From contig CASFYV010000030.1 of the NCBI GenBank assembly GCA_949298985.1, positions 1 to 64,000 of the forward strand: a stretch of 64,000 bases of DNA, read 5' to 3'. Shown here one piece after another: positions 1-10,745 of this stretch (position 1 is its first letter; every line of letters begins with the position of its first letter). A program made the position numbers and the translations under genes. Origin of the DNA: an uncultured bacterium (GTDB taxonomy: Bacteria; Cyanobacteriota; Vampirovibrionia; Gastranaerophilales; Gastranaerophilaceae). The notes under the pieces were generated by a model. It saw only the letters and a list, made by a program, of their open reading frames with translations, had not been told where the DNA came from and searched no databases.

Positions 1-28
1 TCTAATAGAGTTTAGGTTCTCGTTTTTT
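1..28 (+). terminator. 3' part of an intrinsic terminator cut by the window edge
   Basis: The sequence nearly repeats 211-240: the loop, the 3' arm and the T7 run of the same hairpin. The 5' arm would lie outside the window. It probably ends an upstream transcription unit, perhaps another 5S copy. Confidence 0.55.
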
Positions 29-69
29 TGTTGAAAGAATTCTCGCTTGTTAAACTACCCGCCTCTCAG

Positions 70-188
70 CAAACGTGACATTTAGTCACCTTTGCTTCGG
101 CTGAGTCATCCCGAACACGCTCGTAAAAATCTACTGAGGTGAAAATACTTGGCGGGCCACCGCCTGGGAAGATAGCACGTTGCCAGCA
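70..188 (+). rRNA. rrf: 5S rRNA-like sequence, divergent or degenerate
   Basis: The core CATCCCGAACACG (107-119) and the 3' third (helix IV arms GGCGG and CCGCC, then TGGGAAGATAG and CGTTGCCAG) match bacterial 5S rRNA, component of the large ribosomal subunit. Counting from these landmarks gives a gene of about 119 nt on the + strand, followed by an intrinsic terminator. The 5' end is odd. The strand that should pair with TGCCAGCA to close helix I is missing, although AACGTG (72-77) could pair with CACGTT (177-182). The sequence may be a divergent functional 5S, or a decayed duplicate, since the same terminator occurs on both sides. No 16S or 23S sequence is in the window. Confidence 0.5.
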
Positions 189-204
189 TCTATTTTAAAT
201 AAAA

Positions 205-240
205 TCGAGAATCTAATAGAATTTAGGTTTTCGTTTTTTT
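205..240 (+). terminator. Intrinsic terminator after the 5S-like sequence
   Basis: An 11-bp stem with G-U pairs (CGAGAATCTAA with TTTAGGTTTTCG, six-base loop) is followed by T7. It is the full-length copy of the truncated terminator at 1-28. Confidence 0.75.
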
Positions 241-390
241 GGTAACGATTTTAAAGGTGATATTACTATTAGTTATTGCAATATCATTAATGAAGGAGCT
301 TTTTGCGATATACAAATATTATAATTGAATGTGGTTAATCTAAAAGTGTAATGATTTCTTATTATTAGTAAATTATATCTATATAATACA
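241..390. other. Intergenic stretch without a recognisable feature
   Basis: Simple AT-rich sequence between the 5S terminator and the next terminator. I see no ORF above a dozen codons, no tRNA fold and no clear promoter. Confidence 0.5.
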
Positions 391-425
391 AAAACATCTT
401 CAAGTAATTTAGAGGTGTTTTTATT
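391..425. terminator. Bidirectional intrinsic terminator
   Basis: AAACATCT pairs with AGGTGTTT across a loop. A T-run follows on the + strand and one is present on the - strand. It lies 24 bp beyond the stop of the minus-strand gene 449-862 and most likely ends the hldE-to-ligA operon. Confidence 0.7.
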
Positions 426-448
426 AATATTACCATCATTTATTTTTT

Positions 449-4077
<3,629 letters not shown>

Positions 4078-4083
4078 TAAACT

Positions 4084-4620
4084 TTAACCTATTTGATTAT
4101 TTTCACCAGCATCTTCTACTTTAACATTTGAAATAACTTTTACATCAGAAATTGTTCCATTAAATTTATAATTTTCACCTTCTAAAGTCACAGGAAGTCC
4201 CATTTTTATTTTATTTCCACCCACTACTGCTCCATCTTTGGTTATTTTTGCAATATCTGTTATTGTTACTACTGCATCATAAATAGCTGGTTGCGTTGGA
4301 TCTTTAATTAGTATATATTGCTCTTTTACTTTTGTTGTTGGAAGAGCTGTCATTCTGGATTCTGATTTAACTGACAAAACTTTTAATTCTGTATATGGTA
4401 CATTTCTTATTGTAATAAAAGTTTTATCATTGTTTTTTATTGGAAATTCTTCTCCTGTTACTGTCACTCCTCTTAAAAAGACTTGAAATGTTATTTTAGA
4501 CGTAGCTTCTATTTGTTTATCAGCTGTTTGTCTAAAGTGTTTTGTTGTAATTATGCCAACAAAAAGTGCTATAATAACTCCAATTAAAATAATAATGTCA
4601 ACTACATTTATTTTTTTCAT
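4084..4620 (-). CDS. DUF4330-type membrane-anchored protein
   Basis: A 178-residue protein with one N-terminal transmembrane helix (about residues 7-25) and a beta-rich domain on the far side of the membrane. The layout and conserved features resemble the uncharacterised DUF4330 family. AAGGAG lies upstream of the ATG. It sits between the heptose kinase and the O-antigen-ligase-like gene with short gaps, so a role in envelope glycan assembly is a guess from context only. Confidence 0.6.
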   Translation of the reverse strand: MKKINVVDIIILIGVIIALFVGIITTKHFRQTADKQIEATSKITFQVFLRGVTVTGEEFPIKNNDKTFITIRNVPYTELKVLSVKSESRMTALPTTKVKEQYILIKDPTQPAIYDAVVTITDIAKITKDGAVVGGNKIKMGLPVTLEGENYKFNGTISDVKVISNVKVEDAGENNQIG

Positions 4621-4631
4621 ATAAGCTCCTT

Positions 4632-5648
4632 TTAGTATTCTAATTCTATTTCTTTAGGTATAAATTTTAAAATTTCTTCTATTGAGGTTGTCGCACAACC
4701 AAATTGTTTTATGACTATTCCCGCAGCTATATTGCCTATAATAGCTGCTTCTACTGGGGTAGCACCGGCAGCAAGTGATAGTGTATATAAAGCTGTTACA
4801 GTATCTCCAGCACCTGTGACATCGAAAACTTCTGCTTTATTAAAAACCGGAATATGAGTGTATTTTTTACCATAGTCTTCTAATACAACCATTCCTTCTG
4901 AACCACATGTTATTAATACTGATTTTGCATTTGTTTGTGTGGTAATGACTTCCCCTGCTTTTTGGAAATCTTCTTTATTTTTTAAGAAAAATCCAACATG
5001 TTTTTGAGTATCTGGTAGATTAGGCGTCATGGATGTAACATCTTTATATCTTTCTAAGTTTTTTTGAGCATCTACTATAACAATTTTATCTAATTTCTTT
5101 GATATTTCGACAACTTTGTCTATAATTGTGTCAGTTATTGTTCCAATATGATAGTCTGACAAAATTATAGCATCATGTTTTGGAATTAATTCTTCGATAG
5201 CTTTAAGCATTTTTGTTTCAGTTTCTTTTGAAATAGGAGCATTTGTTTGTCTATCAATTCTTACAATTTGTTGAGTTATTGAATGAGAACAAGAACCTGA
5301 TATTCTTGTTTTGGTTATGGTTTTTCTATTTTTGTCAATAATTAAAGAAGCACAATTAATATTTGCATCTTCGAATGCGTTTTTTAAATCTTGTGCTTGG
5401 TAATCTTCTCCGATTATTCCAATAACACTAACTTTTCCGTTATTAATTTTTGAAACATTGTGTGCTGCATTAGAGGCTCCTCCAAGTATAAATTTTGTAT
5501 GTGTATGTTGTAATATTAATACGGGAGCTTCTCTTGATATCCTTTCGGTGGCTCCATAGATCATTTCATCTAATGCTAAATCACCAATTACTAATATTTT
5601 GATATCTTCTAATCTGTTTATTATTTTTTCTAATTTTTCTTTGTTCAT
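4632..5648 (-). CDS. hldA: D-glycero-beta-D-manno-heptose 7-phosphate kinase (HldE kinase domain)
   Basis: A PfkB-family sugar kinase of 338 residues. It phosphorylates heptose 7-phosphate at C1 in ADP-heptose synthesis for the lipopolysaccharide core. Visible motifs are the N-terminal GDLALDEM segment, the GGASNAAHNV sugar-binding motif and the DVTGAGDTV motif with the catalytic Asp. The length fits the kinase domain alone; the bifunctional HldE adds an adenylyltransferase domain that is absent here, so that step must be encoded elsewhere. First gene of the minus-strand envelope operon, divergent from the gene at 5732. Confidence 0.9.
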   Translation of the reverse strand: MNKEKLEKIINRLEDIKILVIGDLALDEMIYGATERISREAPVLILQHTHTKFILGGASNAAHNVSKINNGKVSVIGIIGEDYQAQDLKNAFEDANINCASLIIDKNRKTITKTRISGSCSHSITQQIVRIDRQTNAPISKETETKMLKAIEELIPKHDAIILSDYHIGTITDTIIDKVVEISKKLDKIVIVDAQKNLERYKDVTSMTPNLPDTQKHVGFFLKNKEDFQKAGEVITTQTNAKSVLITCGSEGMVVLEDYGKKYTHIPVFNKAEVFDVTGAGDTVTALYTLSLAAGATPVEAAIIGNIAAGIVIKQFGCATTSIEEILKFIPKEIELEY

Positions 5649-5666
5649 TTAAATTCTCTCTTATCA

Positions 5667-5695
5667 TTGCTTAAATGTATAATATAATATATAAT
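5667..5695 (+). promoter_or_regulatory. Sigma70-type promoter for the gene at 5732
   Basis: TTGCTT (5667-5672), a 17-bp spacer and a perfect TATAAT (5690-5695). The predicted start near 5702 gives a leader of about 30 nt with an AGAGAGA ribosome-binding site. Seen by eye only. Confidence 0.6.
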
Positions 5696-5731
5696 ATCTT
5701 TATCATACTACAAAATTTATAAGAGAGATAC

Positions 5732-6592
5732 ATGGCGAATAATAATATTTTTAATTCTAAAGATTCAATGGATATAACTGAATTAGCATCTTTAAATGAT
5801 GATATTTCGCCGGAATTAATAGAACAATTACAGCAGAAAATTCAACAAGATGCTATAGAATTTACAGGCAAAGCTAATGATTTGAATGCTAAAAGTGATT
5901 TAAATCTTAATGATGAACATCTTTTTGAAGAAGCTAATGTTGAACAAAATAATGTTAGTCAAACTGACGAAGTCGTGAATAATGATGAAACAAAAAATAT
6001 AGAAGCTCATCACGTTTCATTAAATCAGAATTTTGATGATAATTTTTTAAAGAAATATAAGGCGAAATTGTCTAAACAAAAAGATGATAAAGATAAAGGG
6101 AATGATAAATTAGAGAAACCTTCAATATCTAATGAAGTTTTTCAAGTTGATTCTATAACTTCGGATAATATAGAGCAAGTTTCTAATGGTAATATAACAG
6201 AAAGATTTATTTCTCCTGAACAAAAAAATTATAACGATAGTTTGGATTTTCTTGATGGAAACGTGAAGTATTCTAAATACGTTATTTATATTGATCCACA
6301 AAATGTAGATTTTATTGAACATTTAACTGTAAAAGAAAGAAAAAATTTAATTAACAAAATTTTAAGAGAACAAGATGATATTGCAATTACTAAACAAAGA
6401 TTTAAAATTATTCAAACTATAATTCGTCACGCGATTGTTGCTATTTTAACTATTGCTGTTTCTATTCCCGTTATATATATAACAATAAATGCATCTTTGG
6501 AAACTACAATAAATAATTATAGACGGTCTCAATCAATTTTTCAAACTCTTTATAAAGAAAATGGTAAAATTACTCAGTATAAGAGGTATTAA
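5732..6592 (+). CDS. Unknown acidic protein with a C-terminal membrane helix
   Basis: A 286-residue protein that I do not recognise. The first ~150 residues are rich in Asn, Asp, Glu and Lys and probably disordered. About residues 180-225 form a more ordered block (YVIYIDPQNVDFIEHLT), followed by one transmembrane helix (about 230-252) and a short tail. This suggests a tail-anchored cytoplasmic protein. It has its own promoter at 5667-5695. Its stop overlaps the stop of the convergent gene by 4 bp (TTAA). Probably lineage-specific. Confidence 0.6.
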   Translation: MANNNIFNSKDSMDITELASLNDDISPELIEQLQQKIQQDAIEFTGKANDLNAKSDLNLNDEHLFEEANVEQNNVSQTDEVVNNDETKNIEAHHVSLNQNFDDNFLKKYKAKLSKQKDDKDKGNDKLEKPSISNEVFQVDSITSDNIEQVSNGNITERFISPEQKNYNDSLDFLDGNVKYSKYVIYIDPQNVDFIEHLTVKERKNLINKILREQDDIAITKQRFKIIQTIIRHAIVAILTIAVSIPVIYITINASLETTINNYRRSQSIFQTLYKENGKITQYKRY

Positions 6593-7392
6593 GAGTTTGA
6601 TTGTGCTTTGCAAGAATCAATTATTCCATCTGCTATAATTGATCCTAATTTGTATCCTGCTATTGATGCACATACAAATGCACTCCCCTTCATTATACCC
6701 GGAATAGATTTTAAAGATTTGTTCATTATTTTTTTAGTATTACAATAATCTTTAATTGCTTGACTTTGTTTTTTTAGGAAAGGGTTTGATTTGTAAATGC
6801 CATCTCTACTAATTGAAATCTTTTTATTATTTATAATTTTATACATTCCATCCTTAGCGATTAATTCTTTTTTTCCGTCAATGAGTTGATATAAACCTTC
6901 TTTTGTTATTTCCATAGTTTTGGAATCATATTTTTTGTTAATAGGCATTCCTATTAATTTTTTTGCTCCGGATTCAAATAAAAACATTATTGGAAGTGCA
7001 ATTCCTTCTTGGATTAAAGCATCATCTTTTTCTTTTGCTGTTGCTACTTTTAATGCACCTGTTGCAACTATAATTGGGTTTATGTGATCTGCTGTATAGT
7101 TAACAATTTTTCCGATACCATTTAAAAATTTATTTGAAGTCTGTGCAGTTTTAATCATTTTTTCAGCACTTACAACTCCGTTATAAATAGAATTTTTTTG
7201 CTCTTTTGCAATGTCAGCTATTCCTTTTGCCGCATTAGTAACTTGTCCAGCTGCGATATCCAAGTTCATTGCTCCAACAAATGGATTATTATTATTTAAT
7301 GCGTCTATACTTGAATTAGCACGTCTGGTACTAAATATTCCGCTTGATACTATTGAAGGCATAAATGCTGTTATTGCTATACCTGATGACAT
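6589..7392 (-). CDS. Unknown protein with 16-residue tandem repeats, downstream of an HLR1-like site
   Basis: A 267-residue protein without a recognisable family. It has several short hydrophobic Ala/Gly-rich segments, including one near the C-terminus. Residues around 165-210 hold three tandem copies of a unit of about 16 residues with the core [TA]K[ED]G[LM]Y, seen as TKEGLY, AKDGMY and SRDGIY. AAGG lies upstream of the start. The upstream region holds an RpaB/HLR1-like direct repeat (7480-7497) and a plausible promoter, so it may be a regulated gene. Membrane association is likely but not certain. Confidence 0.55.
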   Translation of the reverse strand: MSSGIAITAFMPSIVSSGIFSTRRANSSIDALNNNNPFVGAMNLDIAAGQVTNAAKGIADIAKEQKNSIYNGVVSAEKMIKTAQTSNKFLNGIGKIVNYTADHINPIIVATGALKVATAKEKDDALIQEGIALPIMFLFESGAKKLIGMPINKKYDSKTMEITKEGLYQLIDGKKELIAKDGMYKIINNKKISISRDGIYKSNPFLKKQSQAIKDYCNTKKIMNKSLKSIPGIMKGSAFVCASIAGYKLGSIIADGIIDSCKAQSNS

Positions 7393-7430
7393 TCTTTTGA
7401 ACCTTTATCAACACCTGTATACACACTATA

Positions 7431-7459
7431 TTAATATTAAGTATTTTTGTAAAAATCAA
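7431..7459 (-). promoter_or_regulatory. Possible promoter for the gene starting at 7392
   Basis: On the minus strand TTGATT (7454-7459), a 17-bp spacer and TATTAA (7431-7436). The -10 is imperfect. The HLR1-like repeat is centred about 52 bp upstream of this -10. Confidence 0.4.
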
Positions 7460-7479
7460 TTGCAAAATTTTTAAATATA

Positions 7480-7497
7480 TTTACAAATCTTTACAAG
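7480..7497 (+). promoter_or_regulatory. HLR1-like RpaB site (one deviation) with an extra half-site
   Basis: TTTACAAA-TC-TTTACAAG fits the cyanobacterial HLR1 rule of two [GT]TTACA[AT][AT] units separated by 2 bp, except for the last base. A third half-site GTTACAAA follows at 7497-7504 with a shorter offset. It lies in the intergenic region upstream of the gene starting at 7392. Confidence 0.6.
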
Positions 7498-7527
7498 TTA
7501 CAAATTATATTTGATGAATAATGCTGC

Positions 7528-8871
7528 TTAAGCTTCTTCTATAAATTCTTCTTCTATTTTAGGTTCTTTGTATATTTCTAATTTTGTAATTCTTGCTCCG
7601 TCAACTTCTTTTACTGTAAAAGTCAAGCCGTTAAATGATACAGAATCACCTATATTAGCAATTCTTCCCAGTAATTTAACAACAAGTCCGGCAATCGTAT
7701 CTACATCATCTTCTTCAAATAAAGCTTCTTTTAAATCAAAAAATTCGACTAATTCATCAATACGAAGCATTGCATTTGCAATATATAAGTTATCACCAAT
7801 TTGTTTAATATCAGCTTCTGTTTCTTCATCAAATTCGTCTTGAACATCACCAATAATTTCTTCTAAAACATCTTCTAGTGTTATTAGACCAGCAGTACCT
7901 CCAAATTCATCAATAACTACAGCCATTTGGCAATGGAGCTTCTTGAAATCAATAATCATATTATCTAAAGTCATTGTTTCAGGTACTAGCATTAAAGGAC
8001 GAATTAATTTTTTAATATCATAATGCTCTTTTGTCATTGCTAATGAGTATAAGTCTTTAACATGAATAAATCCTAAAATCTTATCTATATTATCTTCAAA
8101 AACAGGATATCTAGTATATTGATTGTTAAGTGCAACACTATTTAATTCATCATAGGAAATGTCTTTTGATATACAAACCATATCTGTTCTTGGAACCATT
8201 ACTTGCTTTGCCATAAGATCAGAGAATTTAAACATATTATGAAGCATTTCAGCTTCTGTTTCGTTTAAAACACCTTCATTATAACTGGCATCTACAAGCA
8301 TATCTAATTCTTCTGTTGAATGAACTAATGAAGTATCCTCTGTATCTGCTTTAAGGACTTTTAATAAATTGTTTCCTGATATTTCTAATAACAGTACAAA
8401 AGGTTTAAAAATTGTTATAAATATATCCATAGGTTGTGCAATTAATAATGACAAACTCTCTGGATGCTTTAATGACAAGCATTTTGGTAATTGTTCTCCC
8501 AATAATACATGAAAATATGTTACTAAAATAAAAGCTACCGGAACTGCAATGACATGAGCTGTAATTGTCTTATTGAGTATTGGCAGTAAATTAATAATAG
8601 GTTCAATTAATTGTACAATAGTCGCCTCTGCAACCCAACCTAAAGCTATACTTGCAATAGTTACTCCTAATTGAGCCGCTGCAAGCATTCTATTTACATC
8701 ATTTATCAATTTTAAGGCTTTTTTTGCATTTGAATTTCCTTCATTGCATAATTGTTCTAATCTCGTTTTTCGAACTTTTACAAGAGAAAATTCTGCAGCT
8801 ACGAAAAATCCATTTACAAATAGTAAGAAAATTATTATAAATATATTAATAAATATGTCTGTAAGACTCAT
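7528..8871 (-). CDS. CorC/HlyC-family (CNNM, DUF21) transport protein
   Basis: A 447-residue membrane protein with the standard order: an N-terminal DUF21/CNNM transmembrane domain with the FFVAAEFSLV motif (about residues 20-30), two CBS domains (about 215-335, with VPRTDMV) and a C-terminal CorC_HlyC domain (EFGGTAGLITLEDVLEEIIGD). The family handles divalent cations, mainly magnesium or cobalt efflux, in the inner membrane; the older name hemolysin is misleading. Full length. A GAGGA ribosome-binding site precedes the start. Divergent from the DUF3326 gene, with 87 bp between them. Confidence 0.9.
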   Translation of the reverse strand: MSLTDIFINIFIIIFLLFVNGFFVAAEFSLVKVRKTRLEQLCNEGNSNAKKALKLINDVNRMLAAAQLGVTIASIALGWVAEATIVQLIEPIINLLPILNKTITAHVIAVPVAFILVTYFHVLLGEQLPKCLSLKHPESLSLLIAQPMDIFITIFKPFVLLLEISGNNLLKVLKADTEDTSLVHSTEELDMLVDASYNEGVLNETEAEMLHNMFKFSDLMAKQVMVPRTDMVCISKDISYDELNSVALNNQYTRYPVFEDNIDKILGFIHVKDLYSLAMTKEHYDIKKLIRPLMLVPETMTLDNMIIDFKKLHCQMAVVIDEFGGTAGLITLEDVLEEIIGDVQDEFDEETEADIKQIGDNLYIANAMLRIDELVEFFDLKEALFEEDDVDTIAGLVVKLLGRIANIGDSVSFNGLTFTVKEVDGARITKLEIYKEPKIEEEFIEEA

Positions 8872-8923
8872 TTAATCTTATTATCCTCATAATATTTGTA
8901 ATTTTACAATATATAATTAATTT

Positions 8924-8961
8924 TTGCAATAATATGTAATATATTATATAATTGTAAAATG
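8924..8961 (+). promoter_or_regulatory. Sigma70 promoter abutting the start codon (leaderless mRNA predicted)
   Basis: TTGCAA (8924-8929), 17-bp spacer, perfect TATAAT (8947-8952), then only six bases before the ATG at 8959. Transcription would start at or next to the A of ATG. No ribosome-binding site is visible. Confidence 0.6.
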
Positions 8962-9912
8962 AAATTAGGAGCATTTATTATACCAACAGGAATTGGTGCA
9001 TCTATAGGAGGTTATGCTGGAGATGCTAGTTTTTGGGCTAGAAAATTGAGTCAAAAGTGTAAGTTGATTGTTAATCCAAATGTTGTAAATGCTGCTTGTT
9101 TTTCAGGTATTACAGATAATATGCTTTATGTTGAAGGATATTCTTTAGATGAATTTTTTAAAGGAAATCTTAATTTAGTTGAAACTTGTAATAATAGAAT
9201 TGGAGTTGTTTTTGATAAATCAATTCCAGAAGATGTTTTAAATGTACATATAAATACTATAAATGCAGTTAAAACCATTTATGGTATTGATATTGTTTCT
9301 TATGAAATAACAGATTTACCTGTGGGGGTTTCATTTTTTGTTAATGAATCAGGTGTTTCTGTGGGGAATGTAGATAATTTACTAACCTTAAAAAAAGCGG
9401 CTAATAAATTAATTCAAAAAGGTGCTGAAGCTATTGCTGTTGTTTGTCATTTCCCTGAAGACGAAAGTTGTGATTATGAAAATGGAATTGGTGTTGATCC
9501 TGTAGGTGGTGTTGAAGCTATTATTTCCCATTATATTTCTAAAGAATTTAATCTACCTTGTGCTCATGCACCAGCTTTTTCTGATATTAACGTTTCTACT
9601 AATATAGTTTCTCCGAAGTGTGCAGCAGAATATATAACTCCAACATTTTTACCTTGTATTTTATTAGGACTTGATAAAGCTCCTATGTTTTCAAAAATTT
9701 CTGAAGGAATAAATATTAATGATTTAGATTTTCTTACTGTTCCACATAATGCTTTAGGTTCAATTCCTGTTTTGGAAATGTTAAAAAATAATAAAAAAGT
9801 TTTTGCGATTCTAGAAAATTCTTCAGTTTTAAACGTAAGTTGCTCAAATTTTATTGAGAGTTTTAATTTAATCAATTTAAATTCTTATGAAGATTTATTA
9901 AGCTATTTATAA
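8959..9912 (+). CDS. DUF3326 family protein
   Basis: A 317-residue protein of the DUF3326 family, which is typical of cyanobacteria and plastid-bearing lineages and has no known function. Recognisable conserved blocks are IIPTGIGASIGGYAGDA at the N-terminus, the NALYVEGY-like segment, DLPVGV, GVDPVGGVEAIISH, PCAHAPAF, and FLPCILLGL near residue 235. Length is close to that of the family. Cytoplasmic and likely enzymatic, given the conserved Asp, His and Cys residues, but the reaction is unknown. The -10 box lies six bases from the ATG and no ribosome-binding site is seen. Confidence 0.85.
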   Translation: MKLGAFIIPTGIGASIGGYAGDASFWARKLSQKCKLIVNPNVVNAACFSGITDNMLYVEGYSLDEFFKGNLNLVETCNNRIGVVFDKSIPEDVLNVHINTINAVKTIYGIDIVSYEITDLPVGVSFFVNESGVSVGNVDNLLTLKKAANKLIQKGAEAIAVVCHFPEDESCDYENGIGVDPVGGVEAIISHYISKEFNLPCAHAPAFSDINVSTNIVSPKCAAEYITPTFLPCILLGLDKAPMFSKISEGININDLDFLTVPHNALGSIPVLEMLKNNKKVFAILENSSVLNVSCSNFIESFNLINLNSYEDLLSYL

Positions 9913-9914
9913 TA

Positions 9915-9942
9915 TTCACATTATAAATAAATATGATATAAT
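9915..9942 (+). promoter_or_regulatory. Promoter for the pilin-like gene
   Basis: TTCACA (9915-9920), a 16-bp spacer and a perfect TATAAT (9937-9942). The leader would be about 18 nt and holds GGAG before the ATG at 9967. Confidence 0.5.
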
Positions 9943-9966
9943 AAAATATGAATGGAGATTTTAAGT

Positions 9967-10674
9967 ATGAAAAATATACAACGAGGATTTACTTTAGCTG
10001 AGATAATTTTATCTGTAGGTATTATAGGTATTGTTTCTGCAATGGGACTTATGGTTTCAAAGTATTCGACGGAGAAGGCGTATAACTTGTTTTATTATTC
10101 TGGATATATAAGTCTTTATAATTCATTGTTAGAGGCAGAGGCTCAAAAGGAAGGTCAAAGTAATACGGATATTTTAGCTGGTGTTGCTAGGTATTTAGAT
10201 TCGAATGTCAAAACTCTACCAAGTCCTATTAATGGAAATGATAAATATATAAAAACTTCAAATGGTATACAGTTTTATTTTCGTTCTACAGGCTTAGATG
10301 ATAATTCATATATATATTTAACTATGGAAGTTCCTCAACCTAAGACTCGTACAAATAATGGTAAAGCTAGTGTTGTCTTGATGTACACAAAAGTAGACGA
10401 TATTAGTTACTTAATACCAGTTGATACAATGAACGATGTTAAGTTGCAAGAACGTAGAGATTTGCTTCCTGCTTATATTGATGATGGTATTGTTGGGAGA
10501 GCTGATGCAAATGGGCAAGTAAGAGCAATCGCTTATTATAACTATAAACAAGCTTATTGTGCGATGACCTCTAATAAATCTATAGATTCTGTAATTTCTT
10601 GTACTGGAGTTACTGGAAAACCATCCGCTAAAGAGGGCGTGTTAAAGGTTAGAGATCCAAGAAAAGCTAGATAA
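9967..10674 (+). CDS. Type IV pilin-like (prepilin-type cleavage/methylation) protein
   Basis: A 235-residue protein starting with a short basic leader and the prepilin peptidase site RG-FTLAE, followed by the hydrophobic helix of type IV and type II pilins. The rest is a variable globular domain with two cysteines near the C-terminus (CAMTSN...SCTG). Predicted to be processed by prepilin peptidase and built into a type IV pilus or pseudopilus. I chose the ATG at 9967 because it has GGAG upstream and gives the normal leader length; an ATG at 9952 is less likely. No other pilus gene is nearby, so it may be a minor pilin or a stand-alone pseudopilin. Confidence 0.85.
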   Translation: MKNIQRGFTLAEIILSVGIIGIVSAMGLMVSKYSTEKAYNLFYYSGYISLYNSLLEAEAQKEGQSNTDILAGVARYLDSNVKTLPSPINGNDKYIKTSNGIQFYFRSTGLDDNSYIYLTMEVPQPKTRTNNGKASVVLMYTKVDDISYLIPVDTMNDVKLQERRDLLPAYIDDGIVGRADANGQVRAIAYYNYKQAYCAMTSNKSIDSVISCTGVTGKPSAKEGVLKVRDPRKAR

Positions 10675-10690
10675 TATCTATTTTATGTGT

Positions 10691-10729
10691 AAAAAAGAAG
10701 TGCAGATTTAATTTTCTGCACTTCTTTTT
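10691..10729. terminator. Bidirectional terminator between the pilin gene and tig
   Basis: The near-perfect stem AAAAGAAGTGCAG/CTGCACTTCTTTT with a 10-base loop has T-runs on both strands. It serves the convergent genes at 9967-10674 and 10746-12038. Confidence 0.9.
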
Positions 10730-10745
10730 GATTCTTATTATTTTT

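Noticed and set aside
1..240. SRP RNA, tmRNA or 6S RNA instead of 5S
   Set aside because: None of their core motifs are present; the CATCCCGAAC and the helix IV/V sequence match 5S rRNA.
8891..8940. Further HLR1 site upstream of the DUF3326 gene
   Set aside because: TTACA-like half-sites are present but their spacing (18 and 38 bp) does not fit the 10-bp step.
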